The notes: a model not told the origin generated them from the sequence alone. Positions 17,963 to 29,722 are shown, counted from the first letter of the stretch. The stretch: DNA of 64,000 nt from Enterococcus songbeiensis (GCF_005405265.1 NZ_BJDS01000007.1:62001-126000), one strand, 5' to 3'. Translations and numbers: made by a program.

Positions 17963-20383
17963 ATGTTAGTATCCTATAAATGGTTAAATGAATATCTTGA
18001 CCTTTCTGCCGTTTCGCCACAAGAATTGGCAGATAAAATGTCTGTTACCGGTATTGAAGTTGAAGGTGTTACTCAACCGCAAACCGGTTTGAAAAAAATC
18101 GTTATCGGTGAGGTTAAGGAATGTAAACCACATCCTGATTCTGACCACCTATCTATTTGTCAAGTAGATATTGGTGAAGAAGAATTGTCTCAAATCGTTT
18201 GCGGTGCACCAAATGTGAAGGCGGGCATCAAAGTAATTGTTGCTTTACCGGGCTCACGGATTGCCGGCAATGTGAAAATTAAAAAGGGAAAAATGCGGGG
18301 AGAAGTTTCAAATGGAATGATCTGCTCTTTGCAGGAAATCGGTTATAGTGACAGCGTGATTCCAAAAGAATATTCGGAAGGCATCCAATATATGCCAGAA
18401 ACTGCTGTCAATGGCGAACCAGTTTTTTCTTATCTTGATATGGATGACAGTATCATTGAACTTTCGATTACACCGAATCGTGCAGATGCATTAAGTATGC
18501 GAGGTGTTGCTTACGAGGTCGGAGCAATCTATAATCAAAAACCGCAATTCAAAGAAGAAACGTTAGTGGAATCAGAAGAAGCTGCAGCGGAGAAAATCCA
18601 AGTGACAGTTGAGGATACGACAGATGCGCCCGTCTATCAAATTCGCATCATTGAAAATGTTAAAATCGCACCAAGTCCTCAATGGTTGCAAAATCGGTTG
18701 ATGAATGAAGGAATTCGTCCAATTAATAATGTGGTGGATGTGACCAACTATATTTTATTGTTGTTTGGTCAACCGTTGCATGCGTTTGATTATGACAAAC
18801 TAGGTAGTAAAGAAATTCTTGTTCGTCGTGCTACTCCACAGGAAAAATTTGTTACTCTGGATGGAGAAACCAGAGAATTGACACCAGAAAACATTGTAAT
18901 CACTAATGGAAAAGTTCCGGTTGCATTGGCTGGTGTAATGGGAGGATTGGACTCTGAAATTTCAGAAACGACAACAACCGTAGCGTTAGAATCTGCCTTA
19001 TTTGATGGTGTTTCGATTCGTCGAACATCGAAGCAATTTAATTTACGCAGTGAATCTTCCGCACGTTTTGAAAAGGGCATCAACAAAGCAACGATTGGTG
19101 CAGCAAGTGATGCAGCAGCAGCCATGATCGCTGAATTAGCCGGAGGGAATGTACTAAAAGGACGTGTTAGCGGATCTGAAATCAAAGTAGAAGATCAAGT
19201 TGTCACGATTCGCTTAGAAAAAATCAATCGTTCATTAGGAACAAAACTGACAGTTGCTGAAGTCAATCATATTTTCGATGCGTTAGGTTTCCCTTTTGAA
19301 GAAAAAGAAGAAACTTACACAGTGACGATCCCACCTCGGCGATGGGATATTACGATTGAGGCGGATATCATTGAAGAAGTTGCCAGAATCTATGGATATG
19401 ATCGTTTGCCTTCGACTTTACCAAGTGGCGAAACGGTTGCTGGTAGTTTGACAGCTGAGCAAGCAAAAACACGGAAGATTCGGACAGTCTTGGAAGGTTC
19501 CGGCGTTTCAGAAGCAATCAGCTATGCGTTAACAACAGAAGACAAATCTGCTTCTTTCATGATGCGTGAAAGCCAAATGACTCGTTTGGATTGGCCGATG
19601 AGTGAAGAACGATCTGTATTACGCCTGAATTTAATTAGTGGGTTGTTGGATGATGTTGCTTACAATGTTGCCCGTAAGAATACGCAAATTGCGTTGTACG
19701 AAATCGGTCGGGTCTTTTATCAAGAAGCAGATCCTAAGAAAAATCTACCGTTGGAAGAAACTCACGTAGCGTTGGCATTATCTGGGGATTGGCAAAGCAA
19801 AGATTGGCAAATGCCAGCAGAAAAAGTGGATTTCTTTACGATTAAAGGAATTTTGGAAAACTTGTTCCAGACACTTTCCATCAATGAGCGAATCACTTAT
19901 CAAAAGACTGCTGAAATGCCGGAAATGCATCCGGGAAGAACAGCTGAGATTTTCTTAGGAGAAGATAAAATCGGTTTTGTTGGACAAGTCCATCCGAGTG
20001 TGGCGAAGCAATATGCTATTTCTGAAACCTATGTGGCAGAGTTGAACTTGGAAGCCTTGTTAGCGGCTGATGTGGCAAAAGTTATCTATCAAGCCGTTTC
20101 CAAATTCCCATCAGTAAGTCGGGATATCGCTTTGTTGGTCAAACAAGACGTTGCGAGTCAAACAATCGTTGAAGTTATTCGCACAGCTGCCGGAAAATAT
20201 TTGAATTCGATTCAATTGTTCGATGTTTATCAAGGAAAAAATATTGAAGCAGGCTACCGCTCAATGGCTTACAGTCTGACATTTGGTAATCCAGACGCAA
20301 CATTGACGGACGAAGAAATCAATCGGGCGATGGAAAAAGTAGTGGGCGCCTTAACAAGTGAAGTTGCAGCTGAAATTCGATAA
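17963..20383 (+). CDS. pheT: Phenylalanyl-tRNA synthetase beta subunit
   Basis: The 806-aa subunit has the expected modules in order: an N-terminal tRNA-binding OB fold (residues about 40-150, [16 protein letters not shown]), the B3/B4 editing domain, B5, a core fold related to the synthetase and the C-terminal ferredoxin-like anticodon-binding domain ([12 protein letters not shown] onward). B3/B4 hydrolyses mischarged Tyr-tRNA-Phe. It is cotranscribed with pheS and ends at a strong bidirectional terminator. Confidence 0.96.
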   Translation: MLVSYKWLNEYLDLSAVSPQELADKMSVTGIEVEGVTQPQTGLKKIVIGEVKECKPHPDSDHLSICQVDIGEEELSQIVCGAPNVKAGIKVIVALPGSRIAGNVKIKKGKMRGEVSNGMICSLQEIGYSDSVIPKEYSEGIQYMPETAVNGEPVFSYLDMDDSIIELSITPNRADALSMRGVAYEVGAIYNQKPQFKEETLVESEEAAAEKIQVTVEDTTDAPVYQIRIIENVKIAPSPQWLQNRLMNEGIRPINNVVDVTNYILLLFGQPLHAFDYDKLGSKEILVRRATPQEKFVTLDGETRELTPENIVITNGKVPVALAGVMGGLDSEISETTTTVALESALFDGVSIRRTSKQFNLRSESSARFEKGINKATIGAASDAAAAMIAELAGGNVLKGRVSGSEIKVEDQVVTIRLEKINRSLGTKLTVAEVNHIFDALGFPFEEKEETYTVTIPPRRWDITIEADIIEEVARIYGYDRLPSTLPSGETVAGSLTAEQAKTRKIRTVLEGSGVSEAISYALTTEDKSASFMMRESQMTRLDWPMSEERSVLRLNLISGLLDDVAYNVARKNTQIALYEIGRVFYQEADPKKNLPLEETHVALALSGDWQSKDWQMPAEKVDFFTIKGILENLFQTLSINERITYQKTAEMPEMHPGRTAEIFLGEDKIGFVGQVHPSVAKQYAISETYVAELNLEALLAADVAKVIYQAVSKFPSVSRDIALLVKQDVASQTIVEVIRTAAGKYLNSIQLFDVYQGKNIEAGYRSMAYSLTFGNPDATLTDEEINRAMEKVVGALTSEVAAEIR

Positions 20384-20402
20384 AAAATAAATAATAGTTA
20401 AA

Positions 20403-20439
20403 AAAAATTCCGCTGACTATTTTAGCCGGCGGAATTTTT
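20403..20439. terminator. Bidirectional terminator between pheT and trpS
   Basis: AAAAATTCCGC pairs perfectly with GCGGAATTTTT and has T-rich or A-rich flanks on each side, so it can end both convergent units. Confidence 0.88.
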
Positions 20440-20445
20440 GATTTT

Positions 20446-21480
<1,035 letters not shown>

Positions 21481-21642
21481 CTATAAATCTACAACTCTCA
21501 TCTTACCTTTTTTCTCAAGATGAAACAACTCCCATAAATGGAAGATTTCTCATTTAGCAGAAGTCAAAAGCGTATTTTATTACATAGCAATGTCATGAAA
21601 AACAAAAATAATTGATTTATTTGAAAAAATTTCAACAAAAAC

Positions 21643-21672
21643 TTTACAAATTAAAAAATAGTAGACTATAAT
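21643..21672 (+). promoter_or_regulatory. Promoter of the amino-acid ABC transporter operon
   Basis: TTTACA at 21643-21648 and a consensus TATAAT at 21667-21672 are 18 bp apart in AT-rich DNA. An untranslated leader of about 55 bases follows. Confidence 0.65.
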
Positions 21673-21735
21673 GTTACTTAATCTTAAAAAATATTTAATG
21701 TAATTCTAAGTATAGAGAAAGGTGGCGAAATATCC

Positions 21736-22467
21736 ATGATCGAATTTAAACAAGTCGAAAAGTATTATGGGAAGTTTCATGCACTAAAAAATATCAATTT
21801 AACTTTTGAAAAAGGAGAGGTAGTTGTTGTTATCGGACCATCCGGATCAGGGAAAAGTACGATGCTGCGCTGTATCAACGGCCTTGAAACCATCACTTCC
21901 GGAGAATTGTTAATCAATAAAAAAAATCTCCACAGCAAGGATGTGAAGCTGACGGAGATCCGTAAAAATATTGGAATGGTCTTCCAGCACTTTAACTTAT
22001 ACCCAAATAAAACAGTGTTAGAAAATATCACGTTGGCGCCTATCAAAGTGTTAAAGAAAAAAGAAGCAGAAGCTATTGATTTAGCGGAAAAATTATTAAA
22101 TCGAGTTGGGATGTTGGATAAAAAAGATTCCTATCCATCGATGCTTTCAGGGGGACAACAGCAGCGGGTTGCAATCGCGCGAGGATTGGCGATGAACCCA
22201 GAAGTACTTTTATTTGATGAGCCCACCTCTGCCCTTGATCCGGAAATGATTGGTGATGTACTAAATGTTATGAAAAAAATAGCCCATGATGGAATGACCA
22301 TGGTAGTAGTGACCCACGAAATGGGCTTTGCCAAAGAAGTAGCGGATCGGGTAGTTTTTATGGCTGACGGAGAAGTCGTTGAAGAAAGTCGAAATGTCGC
22401 AGAATTTTTTGACCATCCAAAAACTGATCGGGCACAGCAATTCATCAGTAAAGTCATTGATCATTAG
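21736..22467 (+). CDS. glnQ: Polar amino-acid ABC transporter ATPase (GlnQ-like)
   Basis: The 243-aa ATPase has Walker [10 protein letters not shown], the Q-loop, the signature [14 protein letters not shown], Walker [13 protein letters not shown] and the H-loop in VVTHEMGFA. It powers uptake through the two permeases encoded downstream. The sequence fits the glutamine/glutamate/aspartate group (PAAT family), but the specificity cannot be fixed from the ATPase alone. First gene of a four-gene operon. Confidence 0.9.
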   Translation: MIEFKQVEKYYGKFHALKNINLTFEKGEVVVVIGPSGSGKSTMLRCINGLETITSGELLINKKNLHSKDVKLTEIRKNIGMVFQHFNLYPNKTVLENITLAPIKVLKKKEAEAIDLAEKLLNRVGMLDKKDSYPSMLSGGQQQRVAIARGLAMNPEVLLFDEPTSALDPEMIGDVLNVMKKIAHDGMTMVVVTHEMGFAKEVADRVVFMADGEVVEESRNVAEFFDHPKTDRAQQFISKVIDH

Positions 22468-22478
22468 GAGGACGCTTT

Positions 22479-23291
22479 ATGAAAAAAAGAATAAGAACGA
22501 TTTTGGCTCTCCTTTTGGTTTTGGTCAGCTTAAGTGCCTGCCGTGGGAAGAGCGTTGCAGAGCAAGATATTGCAAAAACGAGTATTGAAAAAAATCAAAT
22601 CGTATGGGGCGTAAAATATGACACTCGACTTTTTGGGTTAATGGATATCGCAACAGGCGAGGTTCGTGGTTTTGATATCGATATTGCGCGAAAAATCACG
22701 GAAAAACTTTTAGGTCGTGACGGGAATGCAATTTTTGTAGAAGTGACATCGAAAACGCGGATTCCTTTATTAAAAAATGGCAATATCGATGCCATCGTCG
22801 CAACTATGACGATTTCAGAAGAACGAAAAAAACAAGTTGATTTTTCAGACGTCTATTTTGATGCTGGACAATCCCTTTTAGTGAAAAAAGGTGGCTCAAT
22901 TAAAAGTGTCGATGACCTAAGTGCTGAAAATACTGTATTGGCAGTAAAAGGTTCCACCTCTGCAGCGAACATTCGCGAGCATGCACCTGATGCGAAAATT
23001 TTAGAATTGGAAAATTATTCTGAGGCGTTCACCGCTTTGCAATCCGGTCAAGGGGATGTCATGACCACAGATAACGCAATTTTATTGGGAATGGCTTCAG
23101 CAAATAATGAGTACGAGCTTGTCGGAGGAACCTTTACAGAAGAGCCGTATGGCATTGCGATTAATAAAGGACAGGAGAATTTTTTAAACGAGGTCAATCA
23201 AGCATTGAAAGAAATGCATGAAGACGGTAGTTACGATGAGATTTTCCAAAAATGGTTCCCTGATGCGGAAACTGGAAAGGTGGCGGAATAA
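22479..23291 (+). CDS. Amino-acid ABC transporter substrate-binding lipoprotein
   Basis: The 270-aa protein has a lipoprotein signal with the lipobox LSAC (Cys21), so it is anchored to the outer face of the membrane. The rest is a bilobed family 3 solute-binding protein: GFDIDIARKI, the ligand-contacting MTISEERKKQVDFSDVYFDAG stretch and DVMTTDNAIL. The family binds glutamine, glutamate or similar polar amino acids. The gene lies between the ATPase and two permeases with short spacers. Confidence 0.9.
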   Translation: MKKRIRTILALLLVLVSLSACRGKSVAEQDIAKTSIEKNQIVWGVKYDTRLFGLMDIATGEVRGFDIDIARKITEKLLGRDGNAIFVEVTSKTRIPLLKNGNIDAIVATMTISEERKKQVDFSDVYFDAGQSLLVKKGGSIKSVDDLSAENTVLAVKGSTSAANIREHAPDAKILELENYSEAFTALQSGQGDVMTTDNAILLGMASANNEYELVGGTFTEEPYGIAINKGQENFLNEVNQALKEMHEDGSYDEIFQKWFPDAETGKVAE

Positions 23292-23293
23292 TT

Positions 23294-23941
23294 ATGCTTA
23301 CACTTTTTAATGAATATTCTGGTATGTTTCTGGAAGGGTTTAAGTTCACCATTTACTCCAGTCTGATTGCACTATTTTTTAGTTTGTTGATTGGGACAAT
23401 GATGGCGATTCTTCAATTAGCTAAAAGTAAAATCATCCGTGGTTTAGCAAGAGCATACGTTGAATTTTTCAGAAATATTCCCTTGTTGATTATTGCCATG
23501 TTTTTCTTTGTTGTCTTACCGATGTACGGCGCAAATATTGATGGGTTCCAAGCTGGGACGATTGGACTAGTCATTTATACTTCAGCATTTATTGCAGAAA
23601 CCGTTCGTTCAGGAATCCAGACCGTTCCCAAAGGACAAATGGAGGCGGGGCTCTCTTCAGGCTTTACCTACGCACAAACAATGCGATATATTATTTTGCC
23701 TCAAGCGTTCAAAATCGTGGTTCCACCATTAGGCAATCAATTCATCAATTTAGTAAAAAATTCTTCGGTTTTGGCGATGGTCGCTGGATTAGATTTGATG
23801 TATCAAGGAGATTTGATTGCCGGAGAGACTTTTAATACGTTTGATACGTATATTATCGTAGGGATTTTCTATTTGACACTTACATTGCCATTGTCGTATT
23901 TGATGGTTTATCTAGAAAAACGCTGGGCAGTTCGCTCTTAG
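23294..23941 (+). CDS. Amino-acid ABC transporter permease 1 (GlnP/GltJ-like)
   Basis: The 215-aa protein has about five membrane helices and the HisM/GlnP permease signature: EFFRNIPLLII near residue 55, and the EAA loop EAGLSSGFTYAQTMRYIILPQA that contacts the ATPase. It starts two bases after the binding-protein stop codon. It would form a heterodimeric channel with the next gene product. Confidence 0.9.
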   Translation: MLTLFNEYSGMFLEGFKFTIYSSLIALFFSLLIGTMMAILQLAKSKIIRGLARAYVEFFRNIPLLIIAMFFFVVLPMYGANIDGFQAGTIGLVIYTSAFIAETVRSGIQTVPKGQMEAGLSSGFTYAQTMRYIILPQAFKIVVPPLGNQFINLVKNSSVLAMVAGLDLMYQGDLIAGETFNTFDTYIIVGIFYLTLTLPLSYLMVYLEKRWAVRS

Positions 23942-23956
23942 AAAGGGGAGAAGATA

Positions 23957-24613
23957 ATGAATTTTTTTGATGCATTTTCATGGGTAAATCTGCGCTTTCT
24001 TTTTGAGGGACTGCGGGTAACGGTGGAAGTCTCACTGCTTTCTATCGTTTTTAGTTTTTTAATCGGTGGACTTGCTGGTGTGATTCGTTTTTCCAAAGTT
24101 CCATTTCTGTCACGGATCATCGGCATAATTATTGATGTGATTCGTAATTTACCGTTGCTGCTGATTATTTTCTTTACCTACTTTGCTTTACCGCAAATTG
24201 GGATTAGCTTTGACATTTTTTGGTCAGCAGTCGTAGCGCTGACAATTTTTGAATCAGCCATGTTGTCAGAAATTTTTCGTGCTGGCTTAAATGCCGTACC
24301 AAAAGGACAGATGGAGGCAGGTTTATCGACTGGATTAAGTTATCTTGAATCGATGAGGACAATTGTTTTACCACAGGCTTTTAAATCAATGATTCCAGCG
24401 ATTCTCAGTCAGTTGATTTCTTTGATTAAAGATACTTCACTGGCAGTAATTATTTCATTGCCGGAGTTAACTCATAATGCTAAAATTATTTACGGTCAAA
24501 ATGAACAATATGTTTTGCCGATGTTTTTGGCAATGACGATTGCCTACTTTGCTGTTTGTTATCTACTATCTTTGGTTTCCCGTTATTTGGAAACAAAGCA
24601 ATACAACTATTAA
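23957..24613 (+). CDS. Amino-acid ABC transporter permease 2
   Basis: The 218-aa permease parallels the preceding one: DVIRNLPLLLIIFF near residue 56 and the EAA loop EAGLSTGLSYLESMRTIVLPQA. Having two distinct permeases, one ATPase and a separate lipoprotein fits the glutamate/aspartate (GltIJKL) or Peb1/GlnHMPQ pattern. The unit ends at a hairpin terminator. Confidence 0.9.
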   Translation: MNFFDAFSWVNLRFLFEGLRVTVEVSLLSIVFSFLIGGLAGVIRFSKVPFLSRIIGIIIDVIRNLPLLLIIFFTYFALPQIGISFDIFWSAVVALTIFESAMLSEIFRAGLNAVPKGQMEAGLSTGLSYLESMRTIVLPQAFKSMIPAILSQLISLIKDTSLAVIISLPELTHNAKIIYGQNEQYVLPMFLAMTIAYFAVCYLLSLVSRYLETKQYNY

Positions 24614-24656
24614 AAGAACTGCGGAGAACGAATCGTTTTCCGCGGTTTCTTCTTTT
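24614..24656 (+). terminator. Terminator of the transporter operon
   Basis: AGAACTGCGGAGAACG pairs with CGTTTTCCGCGGTTTCT with a few G-U pairs and one bulge, followed by a T-rich run. Confidence 0.75.
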
Positions 24657-24787
24657 CTTACAATTATTAAGGGATCTTAATGCTCTGACACAGAATTAAA
24701 AGCTAGACTTGAAAAAAAACAAAAAAAAGGAGAAAATAGGGACATTGGACTGATAAAAAAGATCCCTGAGTAAAGGAAGAAAAATAT

Positions 24788-25594
24788 ATGTCAAATGAAC
24801 AACCTATCGGCTTTATCGATTCCGGTGTTGGAGGTTTAACGGTTGTTAAAGAAGCACTGAAACAATTGCCGAATGAATCGATCGTTTATCTTGGCGATAC
24901 CGCTCGTTGTCCATATGGGCCACGTCCTGCAGAGCAAGTTGTTGAATTTACATGGCAGATGACTAATTTTCTGCTGGAAAAGAAAATCAAATTGTTAGTG
25001 ATTGCCTGCAATACAGCTACAGCAGTTGCTTTAGAAGAAATTAAAGATCAGTTGCCGATTCCAGTAGTCGGGGTTATCTTACCCGGTTCACGAGCGGCAG
25101 TTAAATTCACCAAAAATCAACGAATCGGAGTGATTGGTACCCAAGGAACGATCAGAAGCGGTTCCTATGAACGGGCGATCCGTGCTAAAACACCAAGCAG
25201 CAAAGTCTTTAGTCTGGCGTGTCCAAAATTTGTTCCTATCGTTGAAAGCAATGAGTATCAGTCTTCTGTTGCAAAAAAAATTGTTGCAGAAACCTTACTA
25301 CCGCTAAAAAATAAAAAAATTGATACTTTGGTGCTGGGGTGTACCCATTATCCGTTGTTGCGTCCACTTATTCAAAATGTGGTGGGCAATGTGCATTTGA
25401 TTGATTCGGGGGCAGAAACTGTTGGGGAAGTCAGCATGCTGTTGGATTATTTTGGCATTGCAGCAGCGTCTAATAAGCCGCCGCAACGCACCTTTTACAC
25501 CACAGGCTCGACAAAAATGTTTGATGAAATTGCCAATGACTGGCTAGAAATCAATGTCGAAGCACAACATATCGAATTAGGAGGAGCACATTAA
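24788..25594 (+). CDS. murI: Glutamate racemase
   Basis: The 268-aa enzyme makes D-glutamate for peptidoglycan. It has the family landmarks: [13 protein letters not shown] at the start, the first catalytic Cys in ACNTATA and the second in LGCTHYPLL. The size matches RacE/MurI. The stop codon overlaps the start of the RNase PH-RdgB gene by one base (TAATG), and the order racE-rph-rdgB-yfcE is conserved in Bacilli. Confidence 0.95.
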   Translation: MSNEQPIGFIDSGVGGLTVVKEALKQLPNESIVYLGDTARCPYGPRPAEQVVEFTWQMTNFLLEKKIKLLVIACNTATAVALEEIKDQLPIPVVGVILPGSRAAVKFTKNQRIGVIGTQGTIRSGSYERAIRAKTPSSKVFSLACPKFVPIVESNEYQSSVAKKIVAETLLPLKNKKIDTLVLGCTHYPLLRPLIQNVVGNVHLIDSGAETVGEVSMLLDYFGIAAASNKPPQRTFYTTGSTKMFDEIANDWLEINVEAQHIELGGAH

Positions 25595-26934
25595 TGCGTC
25601 ATGATGGTCGTAGCATTCAAGATATCCGTAAAATCACCATTGAAACAAATGTCTACAAATATCCAGAAGGGTCGGTTGTTATTTCTTTTGGTGATACAAA
25701 GGTGATTTGTTCCGCAACGGTTGAACAGTCCGTTCCGCCTTTTTTACGAGATAGCCACACCGGATGGGTTACAGCAGAATATAGCATGCTACCTCGTGCT
25801 ACGGCTAGTCGAAATCGTCGAGAAAGCAGCAAGGGAAAAATTTCCGGTAGAACAATGGAAATTCAACGACTGATTGGTCGTTCCTTGCGGGCTGTTGTTG
25901 ATTTGAAAAAATTAGGCGAGCGCAGTATCGTTGTTGATTGTGATGTCCTGCAGGCAGATGGCGGCACGCGAACTGCCAGTATCACTGGTGCGTTTGTTGC
26001 TTTGCGTTTGGCGGTCAACCAACTATTGCAAAAAAATATTTTGACGGAAGATCCCATTAAGGAACATTTGGCAGCAATCAGCGTGGGGATTTTACCAGAC
26101 GGGGAAATTGTAACGGATCTGGATTATGAAGAAGATTTTTCAGCACTCGTTGATATGAATCTGGTAATGACCGAGTCCGGACGTTTTGTTGAGATTCAGG
26201 GAACTGGAGAAGAAGCGACCTTCGACGGAGAACAATTAAATAGTATGCTCTTTTTTGGCAAAACAGCCATCGAGTCATTAATTGCTTTTCAAAAAGAAGC
26301 ATTACTAGAAGAGGTAGCGTCAACAGATGATCAAACAATTGTTATTGCCACGAGAAATCCCGGAAAAGCCAAAGAATTTCATGCCCTTTTTGGCGCATCA
26401 GGGTATCAAGTGAAAACTTTGCTTGATTTTCCTGAATTACCTGATGTTGCTGAAACTGGAAAAACCTTTGAAGAAAATGCCCGTCTAAAGGCAGAAACGA
26501 TTGCCCAGATTTTAAAACGGCCAGTTTTAGCTGATGATTCAGGTTTGAAGGTGGATGCGTTACATGGGATGCCGGGAATTTATTCTGCTCGGTTTGCCGG
26601 TGAACGAAAAAGCGATGCGGCAAACAACGCAAAATTATTACATGAATTAACCGGTGTGCCGGATGAGAAACGTACCGCACAATTTCACTGCACCTTGGTT
26701 TTTGCTGCGCCCAACAAAGAAAGCTTAGTGGTTGAAGCCGAATGGCCGGGACGAATTGCTCGAATCCCTCGAGGAGAAAATGGCTTTGGCTATGATCCGC
26801 TTTTTATCGTTGATGGACTGGAAAAGCATGCGGCAGAATTACCTGCGGCAGAAAAGAACAAGCTTAGTCACCGAGGACAGGCATTGCAAAAATTGCAAGC
26901 TGTCTGGCTGGATTGGTTGGAAGGAGACGGATAG
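25594..26934 (+). CDS. RNase PH fused to XTP/dITP pyrophosphatase (Rph-RdgB)
   Basis: The 446-aa protein fuses two enzymes that are separate in Bacillus. Residues about 1-240 are RNase PH, which trims tRNA 3' ends by phosphorolysis: [38 protein letters not shown]. Residues about 250-446 are the HAM1/RdgB house-cleaning phosphatase, which removes ITP and [47 protein letters not shown] short linker at about 242-250 joins them without a frameshift. The fusion is known in Lactobacillales including enterococci. Confidence 0.94.
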   Translation: MRHDGRSIQDIRKITIETNVYKYPEGSVVISFGDTKVICSATVEQSVPPFLRDSHTGWVTAEYSMLPRATASRNRRESSKGKISGRTMEIQRLIGRSLRAVVDLKKLGERSIVVDCDVLQADGGTRTASITGAFVALRLAVNQLLQKNILTEDPIKEHLAAISVGILPDGEIVTDLDYEEDFSALVDMNLVMTESGRFVEIQGTGEEATFDGEQLNSMLFFGKTAIESLIAFQKEALLEEVASTDDQTIVIATRNPGKAKEFHALFGASGYQVKTLLDFPELPDVAETGKTFEENARLKAETIAQILKRPVLADDSGLKVDALHGMPGIYSARFAGERKSDAANNAKLLHELTGVPDEKRTAQFHCTLVFAAPNKESLVVEAEWPGRIARIPRGENGFGYDPLFIVDGLEKHAAELPAAEKNKLSHRGQALQKLQAVWLDWLEGDG

Positions 26935-26935
26935 T

Positions 26936-27448
26936 GTGAAGTATTTAGTCGTGAGTGATAGTCATAGTGATCGGGAGATTTTAGTTGATATTTTAGAAAA
27001 AAATCAAGATTCTGTCGATTATTTTTTTCACTGTGGGGATTCTGAGCTGAGCAGTGCAGACCCTCTGTTTGAAACCTACACTGTAGTTGGGGGGAATTGC
27101 GATTTTGATGCTGGATTTTTGGATCGCCAATTGGTACAAACGCCCTTGGATCGCATTTACATGACCCATGGACATTTATCTAATGTTCGTTTTGGTTTGA
27201 CGCAGATTTCATTGGAAGCACAGCAAGCAGATGCGAACATCGTTTTGTTCGGGCACACACATCAAATCGGCTGCGAGTTGGTACAGCATCGCTTGTATCT
27301 TAATCCCGGCAGCATTTCTCAACCTCGAGGATCCATTCAGGTTCACAGCTATGCTATTATTACCAGTGAGGAAAAGGGGTATCAAATTCAATACTATGAT
27401 CGAAGTCATCAACCAGTCAAGGAGCTGGCGTTTGAATTTGCTCGTTGA
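26936..27448 (+). CDS. YfcE/YsnB-type metallophosphoesterase
   Basis: The 170-aa protein is a calcineurin-like phosphoesterase: the metal-binding SDSHSD at 7-12, FHCGDSE near 31, GGNCD near 52, THGH near 78 and FGHTH near 102. YfcE-type enzymes hydrolyse phosphodiesters such as bis-pNPP in vitro; the natural substrate is not settled. I take GTG 26936 as start because GGAAGGAG lies just upstream and the open frame further back merely overlaps the RdgB coding sequence in another frame. Confidence 0.88.
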   Translation: MKYLVVSDSHSDREILVDILEKNQDSVDYFFHCGDSELSSADPLFETYTVVGGNCDFDAGFLDRQLVQTPLDRIYMTHGHLSNVRFGLTQISLEAQQADANIVLFGHTHQIGCELVQHRLYLNPGSISQPRGSIQVHSYAIITSEEKGYQIQYYDRSHQPVKELAFEFAR

Positions 27449-27478
27449 AAGTAAATAAAAATTGTCTAATTTTTTATA

Positions 27479-27514
27479 AAAAGAAAGCGATTCATCTGCT
27501 TTCTTTTGTTTTTT
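27479..27514 (+). terminator. Terminator of the murI-rph/rdgB-yfcE operon
   Basis: AAAAGAAAGC pairs with GCTTTCTTTT around a nine-base loop, followed by seven T residues. Confidence 0.85.
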
Positions 27515-27560
27515 TAGGTACAATGAAGAGGTAGCTAGAAGCAGAAATGGAGGCAACTTG

Positions 27561-28058
27561 ATGATAGGGCAAACGGTAAAAGAGTTGTTGCTGGAAAAAC
27601 AAGATACGTTTGTAGTCCCTGCAGATAATGTCGCAAACTTAATGTATGCAAATCCTTTAGACCATGCGTTATTGGTTTTGTCAAAAGTCGGTTATTCAAA
27701 AATTCCCGTTTTGGATAAAGAAGATCACTTTGTTGGCTTGATCGGTTTGAATGATATCGTGGGTAAGATGATTGATTTGACCAAAATCGATACCGATAAT
27801 CTCTCGGGTATGACAGTAGCAGATGTTATGGAAGTAAATGTGACTTGTATAAGGGAAGATAGTCCACTAGAAGACATTTTGCACTTGTTGGTAGATAATT
27901 CTTTTCTACCGATGGTGGATGATGAAAATCGTTTTGTGGGAATCATTACGCGAAAAGAAATTTTAAAATCGGTTAATCATTTGGCGCATGAAATCGAGCG
28001 CAGATATGAATTAGTACCGAAAGTAGCCAAAGAATCAGAAGGCTTAAAGGTTATTTGA
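27561..28058 (+). CDS. cbpB: CBS-domain protein, likely c-di-AMP-binding CbpB (DarB/YkuL-like)
   Basis: The 165-aa protein is a tandem CBS pair: the first at about 15-75 (HALLVLSKVGYSKIPVLDKEDHFVG) and the second at about 90-150 (MEVNVTCIREDSPLEDILHLLVDNSFLPMVDDE). Stand-alone CBS pairs of this size and order in Firmicutes bind c-di-AMP (DarB in Bacillus, CbpB in Listeria) and control (p)ppGpp synthetase Rel and pyruvate carboxylase in those species. ATG 27561 is chosen over the TTG at 27558 because TGGAGG is well placed. Ligand and partners are inferred from family. Confidence 0.82.
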   Translation: MIGQTVKELLLEKQDTFVVPADNVANLMYANPLDHALLVLSKVGYSKIPVLDKEDHFVGLIGLNDIVGKMIDLTKIDTDNLSGMTVADVMEVNVTCIREDSPLEDILHLLVDNSFLPMVDDENRFVGIITRKEILKSVNHLAHEIERRYELVPKVAKESEGLKVI

Positions 28059-28061
28059 GAG

Positions 28062-28097
28062 AAAAACGTTCAACTGTTTAAATAGTTGAGCGTTTTT
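28062..28097 (+). terminator. Terminator after the CBS-domain gene
   Basis: AAAACGTTCAACT pairs with AGTTGAGCGTTTT around a short loop, followed by T residues. Confidence 0.85.
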
Positions 28098-28128
28098 ATA
28101 TGGAAAAAACTAGGTAAACGGGGGGAAT

Positions 28129-28626
28129 ATGGAGAAGATTTTTCATGATGCATTCGGAGTATATGGCGTAATTTTTGAAAAAAACAGACTTCTTTTAATT
28201 AAGAAGAAAGGCGGACCCTATACGAATCGGTATGATTTACCGGGAGGAAGTTTAGAAACAGGGGAAAGTTTATCAGCAACGCTGCAACGAGAAATAAAAG
28301 AAGAAACTGGAATAATAGCGACGAAGTGGCAGCAATTAGGAACAAGCAGTATTATTTTGCCTTGGCACTATCAAAATGCAACCATGAACCGGCATATCTG
28401 TGTGTTTTATCAAGTTTCAGAATATATTGGTGATGTTCAACAGGAAGTTACTGATTTTATGGGACAGGATTCCTTGGGAGCTGCGTGGGTTCCTTTGTCC
28501 TTGATTACCAACGAAAATGCTTCACCAATTGTGTGGTTAGCAAAAGAGTATTGTTTAAAAAAGAAAAATCCTTTTTCAGAAATTTATCTAGATAAATGGC
28601 AAGTACAAGAAAAACCACAATTTTAA
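28129..28626 (+). CDS. NUDIX hydrolase
   Basis: The 165-aa protein has a full Nudix box starting at GGSLETGESL and ending REIKEETGI, with the metal-binding glutamates intact. It hydrolyses a nucleoside diphosphate linked to another moiety; the substrate is not predictable here. A short loop GPYTNRYDLPGG precedes the box as in MutT-like enzymes. GGGGGAAT provides the binding site before the ATG. The gene stands alone. Confidence 0.85.
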   Translation: MEKIFHDAFGVYGVIFEKNRLLLIKKKGGPYTNRYDLPGGSLETGESLSATLQREIKEETGIIATKWQQLGTSSIILPWHYQNATMNRHICVFYQVSEYIGDVQQEVTDFMGQDSLGAAWVPLSLITNENASPIVWLAKEYCLKKKNPFSEIYLDKWQVQEKPQF

Positions 28627-28635
28627 ATTATAAAT

Positions 28636-28683
28636 AAAAAATCTGAAGGATACCTATCAAAAAGGTTATTCTTCAGATTTTCC
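28636..28683. terminator. Bidirectional terminator
   Basis: AAAATCTGAAG pairs with CTTCAGATTTT at the base of a longer, partly mismatched stem, between convergent genes. Confidence 0.8.
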
Positions 28684-28702
28684 ATTTTATACAGAAGTTT
28701 TT

Positions 28703-29617
28703 TTACGCCAAACCAGCTATTGGATCATTGGGAATCGTAAAACCAGCCTCAGTCAAAGCGTCTACTGAAGCCGCCAAAAAGTCTTCCTTGATAGAAGCTT
28801 GCTTACCGTTTAATACGTACATCGTTGTACGTATCGCATAATTACTGTTACCCAAATCAACCAGTCCGAAAATTGTTGGTGGAGTTTGAATGTCACCTTC
28901 ATGTGCTTCTCGTATTTTTTGGTTGGTTGTCTCAATAATACCACGAATCTGAGCAATGCCTTCACTAGGCAAAATACGGACATCAACAACTACCTGCATA
29001 TTGGCGCGGGAAGTATTACTAATGGTGGTAATATTACGGTTGGGAACAAAGTGAACAGTTCCGTCTAACGATTTCATCTGTAATGTTCGAATTCCTACCG
29101 AAGTCACGGTTCCTTCAATGGAAAGATTTGCCAATCGAATGTAATCACCAACATCAATTTGTTGTTCCATGATAATGAAAAAACCGGTGATGATATCATT
29201 CATAAATCCCTGTGCACCAAGACCAATTGCCAAACCAGCAATCCCGGCACCGGCTAACAAGGAGCCGACTGGGATACCGATCGTCGATAGCAAAGAGTAG
29301 ATAAAAAAGAAGCCCAGTGTGTAGTGTACGACGTTTTGGATCAAAGTATGTAACGTGTGGACCCGACTTTCGTTCATATTGTTTCGTTTTTTATAGGAAT
29401 GGTAACTGCGGTCGACTAAAAAATCACCTAGCCGAAACAGCAGCCCAAAAAGAATCAATAATAGAAGTAGTGTCAATCCTTTTTGGATCAAAATACCAAC
29501 GATTGCTTCCCAATCAATATTGTTCCACCAGCGTTGCAGTGCATTAAGTTGTTCTGCAGCAGGTTCGGTTAATTTTGAACCTGTTGAATCCGTTGTTTCA
29601 GCAACAGCTAAAAACAT
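28703..29617 (-). CDS. mscS: Small-conductance mechanosensitive channel (MscS family)
   Basis: The 304-aa protein has three membrane helices; the pore-lining third helix is Gly/Ala rich (GAGIAGLAIGLGAQGFMNDIITG). It is followed by the beta domain (VGDYIRLANLSIEGTVTSVGIRTLQMKSLDG) and a C-terminal alpha/beta domain. It relieves hypoosmotic stress. I favour ATG 29617, because AGGGAGAG lies just upstream; an earlier in-frame ATG at 29638 would place that site inside the gene. Confidence 0.9.
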   Translation of the reverse strand: MFLAVAETTDSTGSKLTEPAAEQLNALQRWWNNIDWEAIVGILIQKGLTLLLLLILFGLLFRLGDFLVDRSYHSYKKRNNMNESRVHTLHTLIQNVVHYTLGFFFIYSLLSTIGIPVGSLLAGAGIAGLAIGLGAQGFMNDIITGFFIIMEQQIDVGDYIRLANLSIEGTVTSVGIRTLQMKSLDGTVHFVPNRNITTISNTSRANMQVVVDVRILPSEGIAQIRGIIETTNQKIREAHEGDIQTPPTIFGLVDLGNSNYAIRTTMYVLNGKQASIKEDFLAASVDALTEAGFTIPNDPIAGLA

Positions 29618-29722
29618 AAAAAAATCTCTCCCTAGCATACAAAGTTAGGTCTATTGTAACAATTTTCGCAAAAAAAGCCTACCTTGAAAAGGCAGACTTT
29701 AGGAATTTCTAGCAATTAAAAA

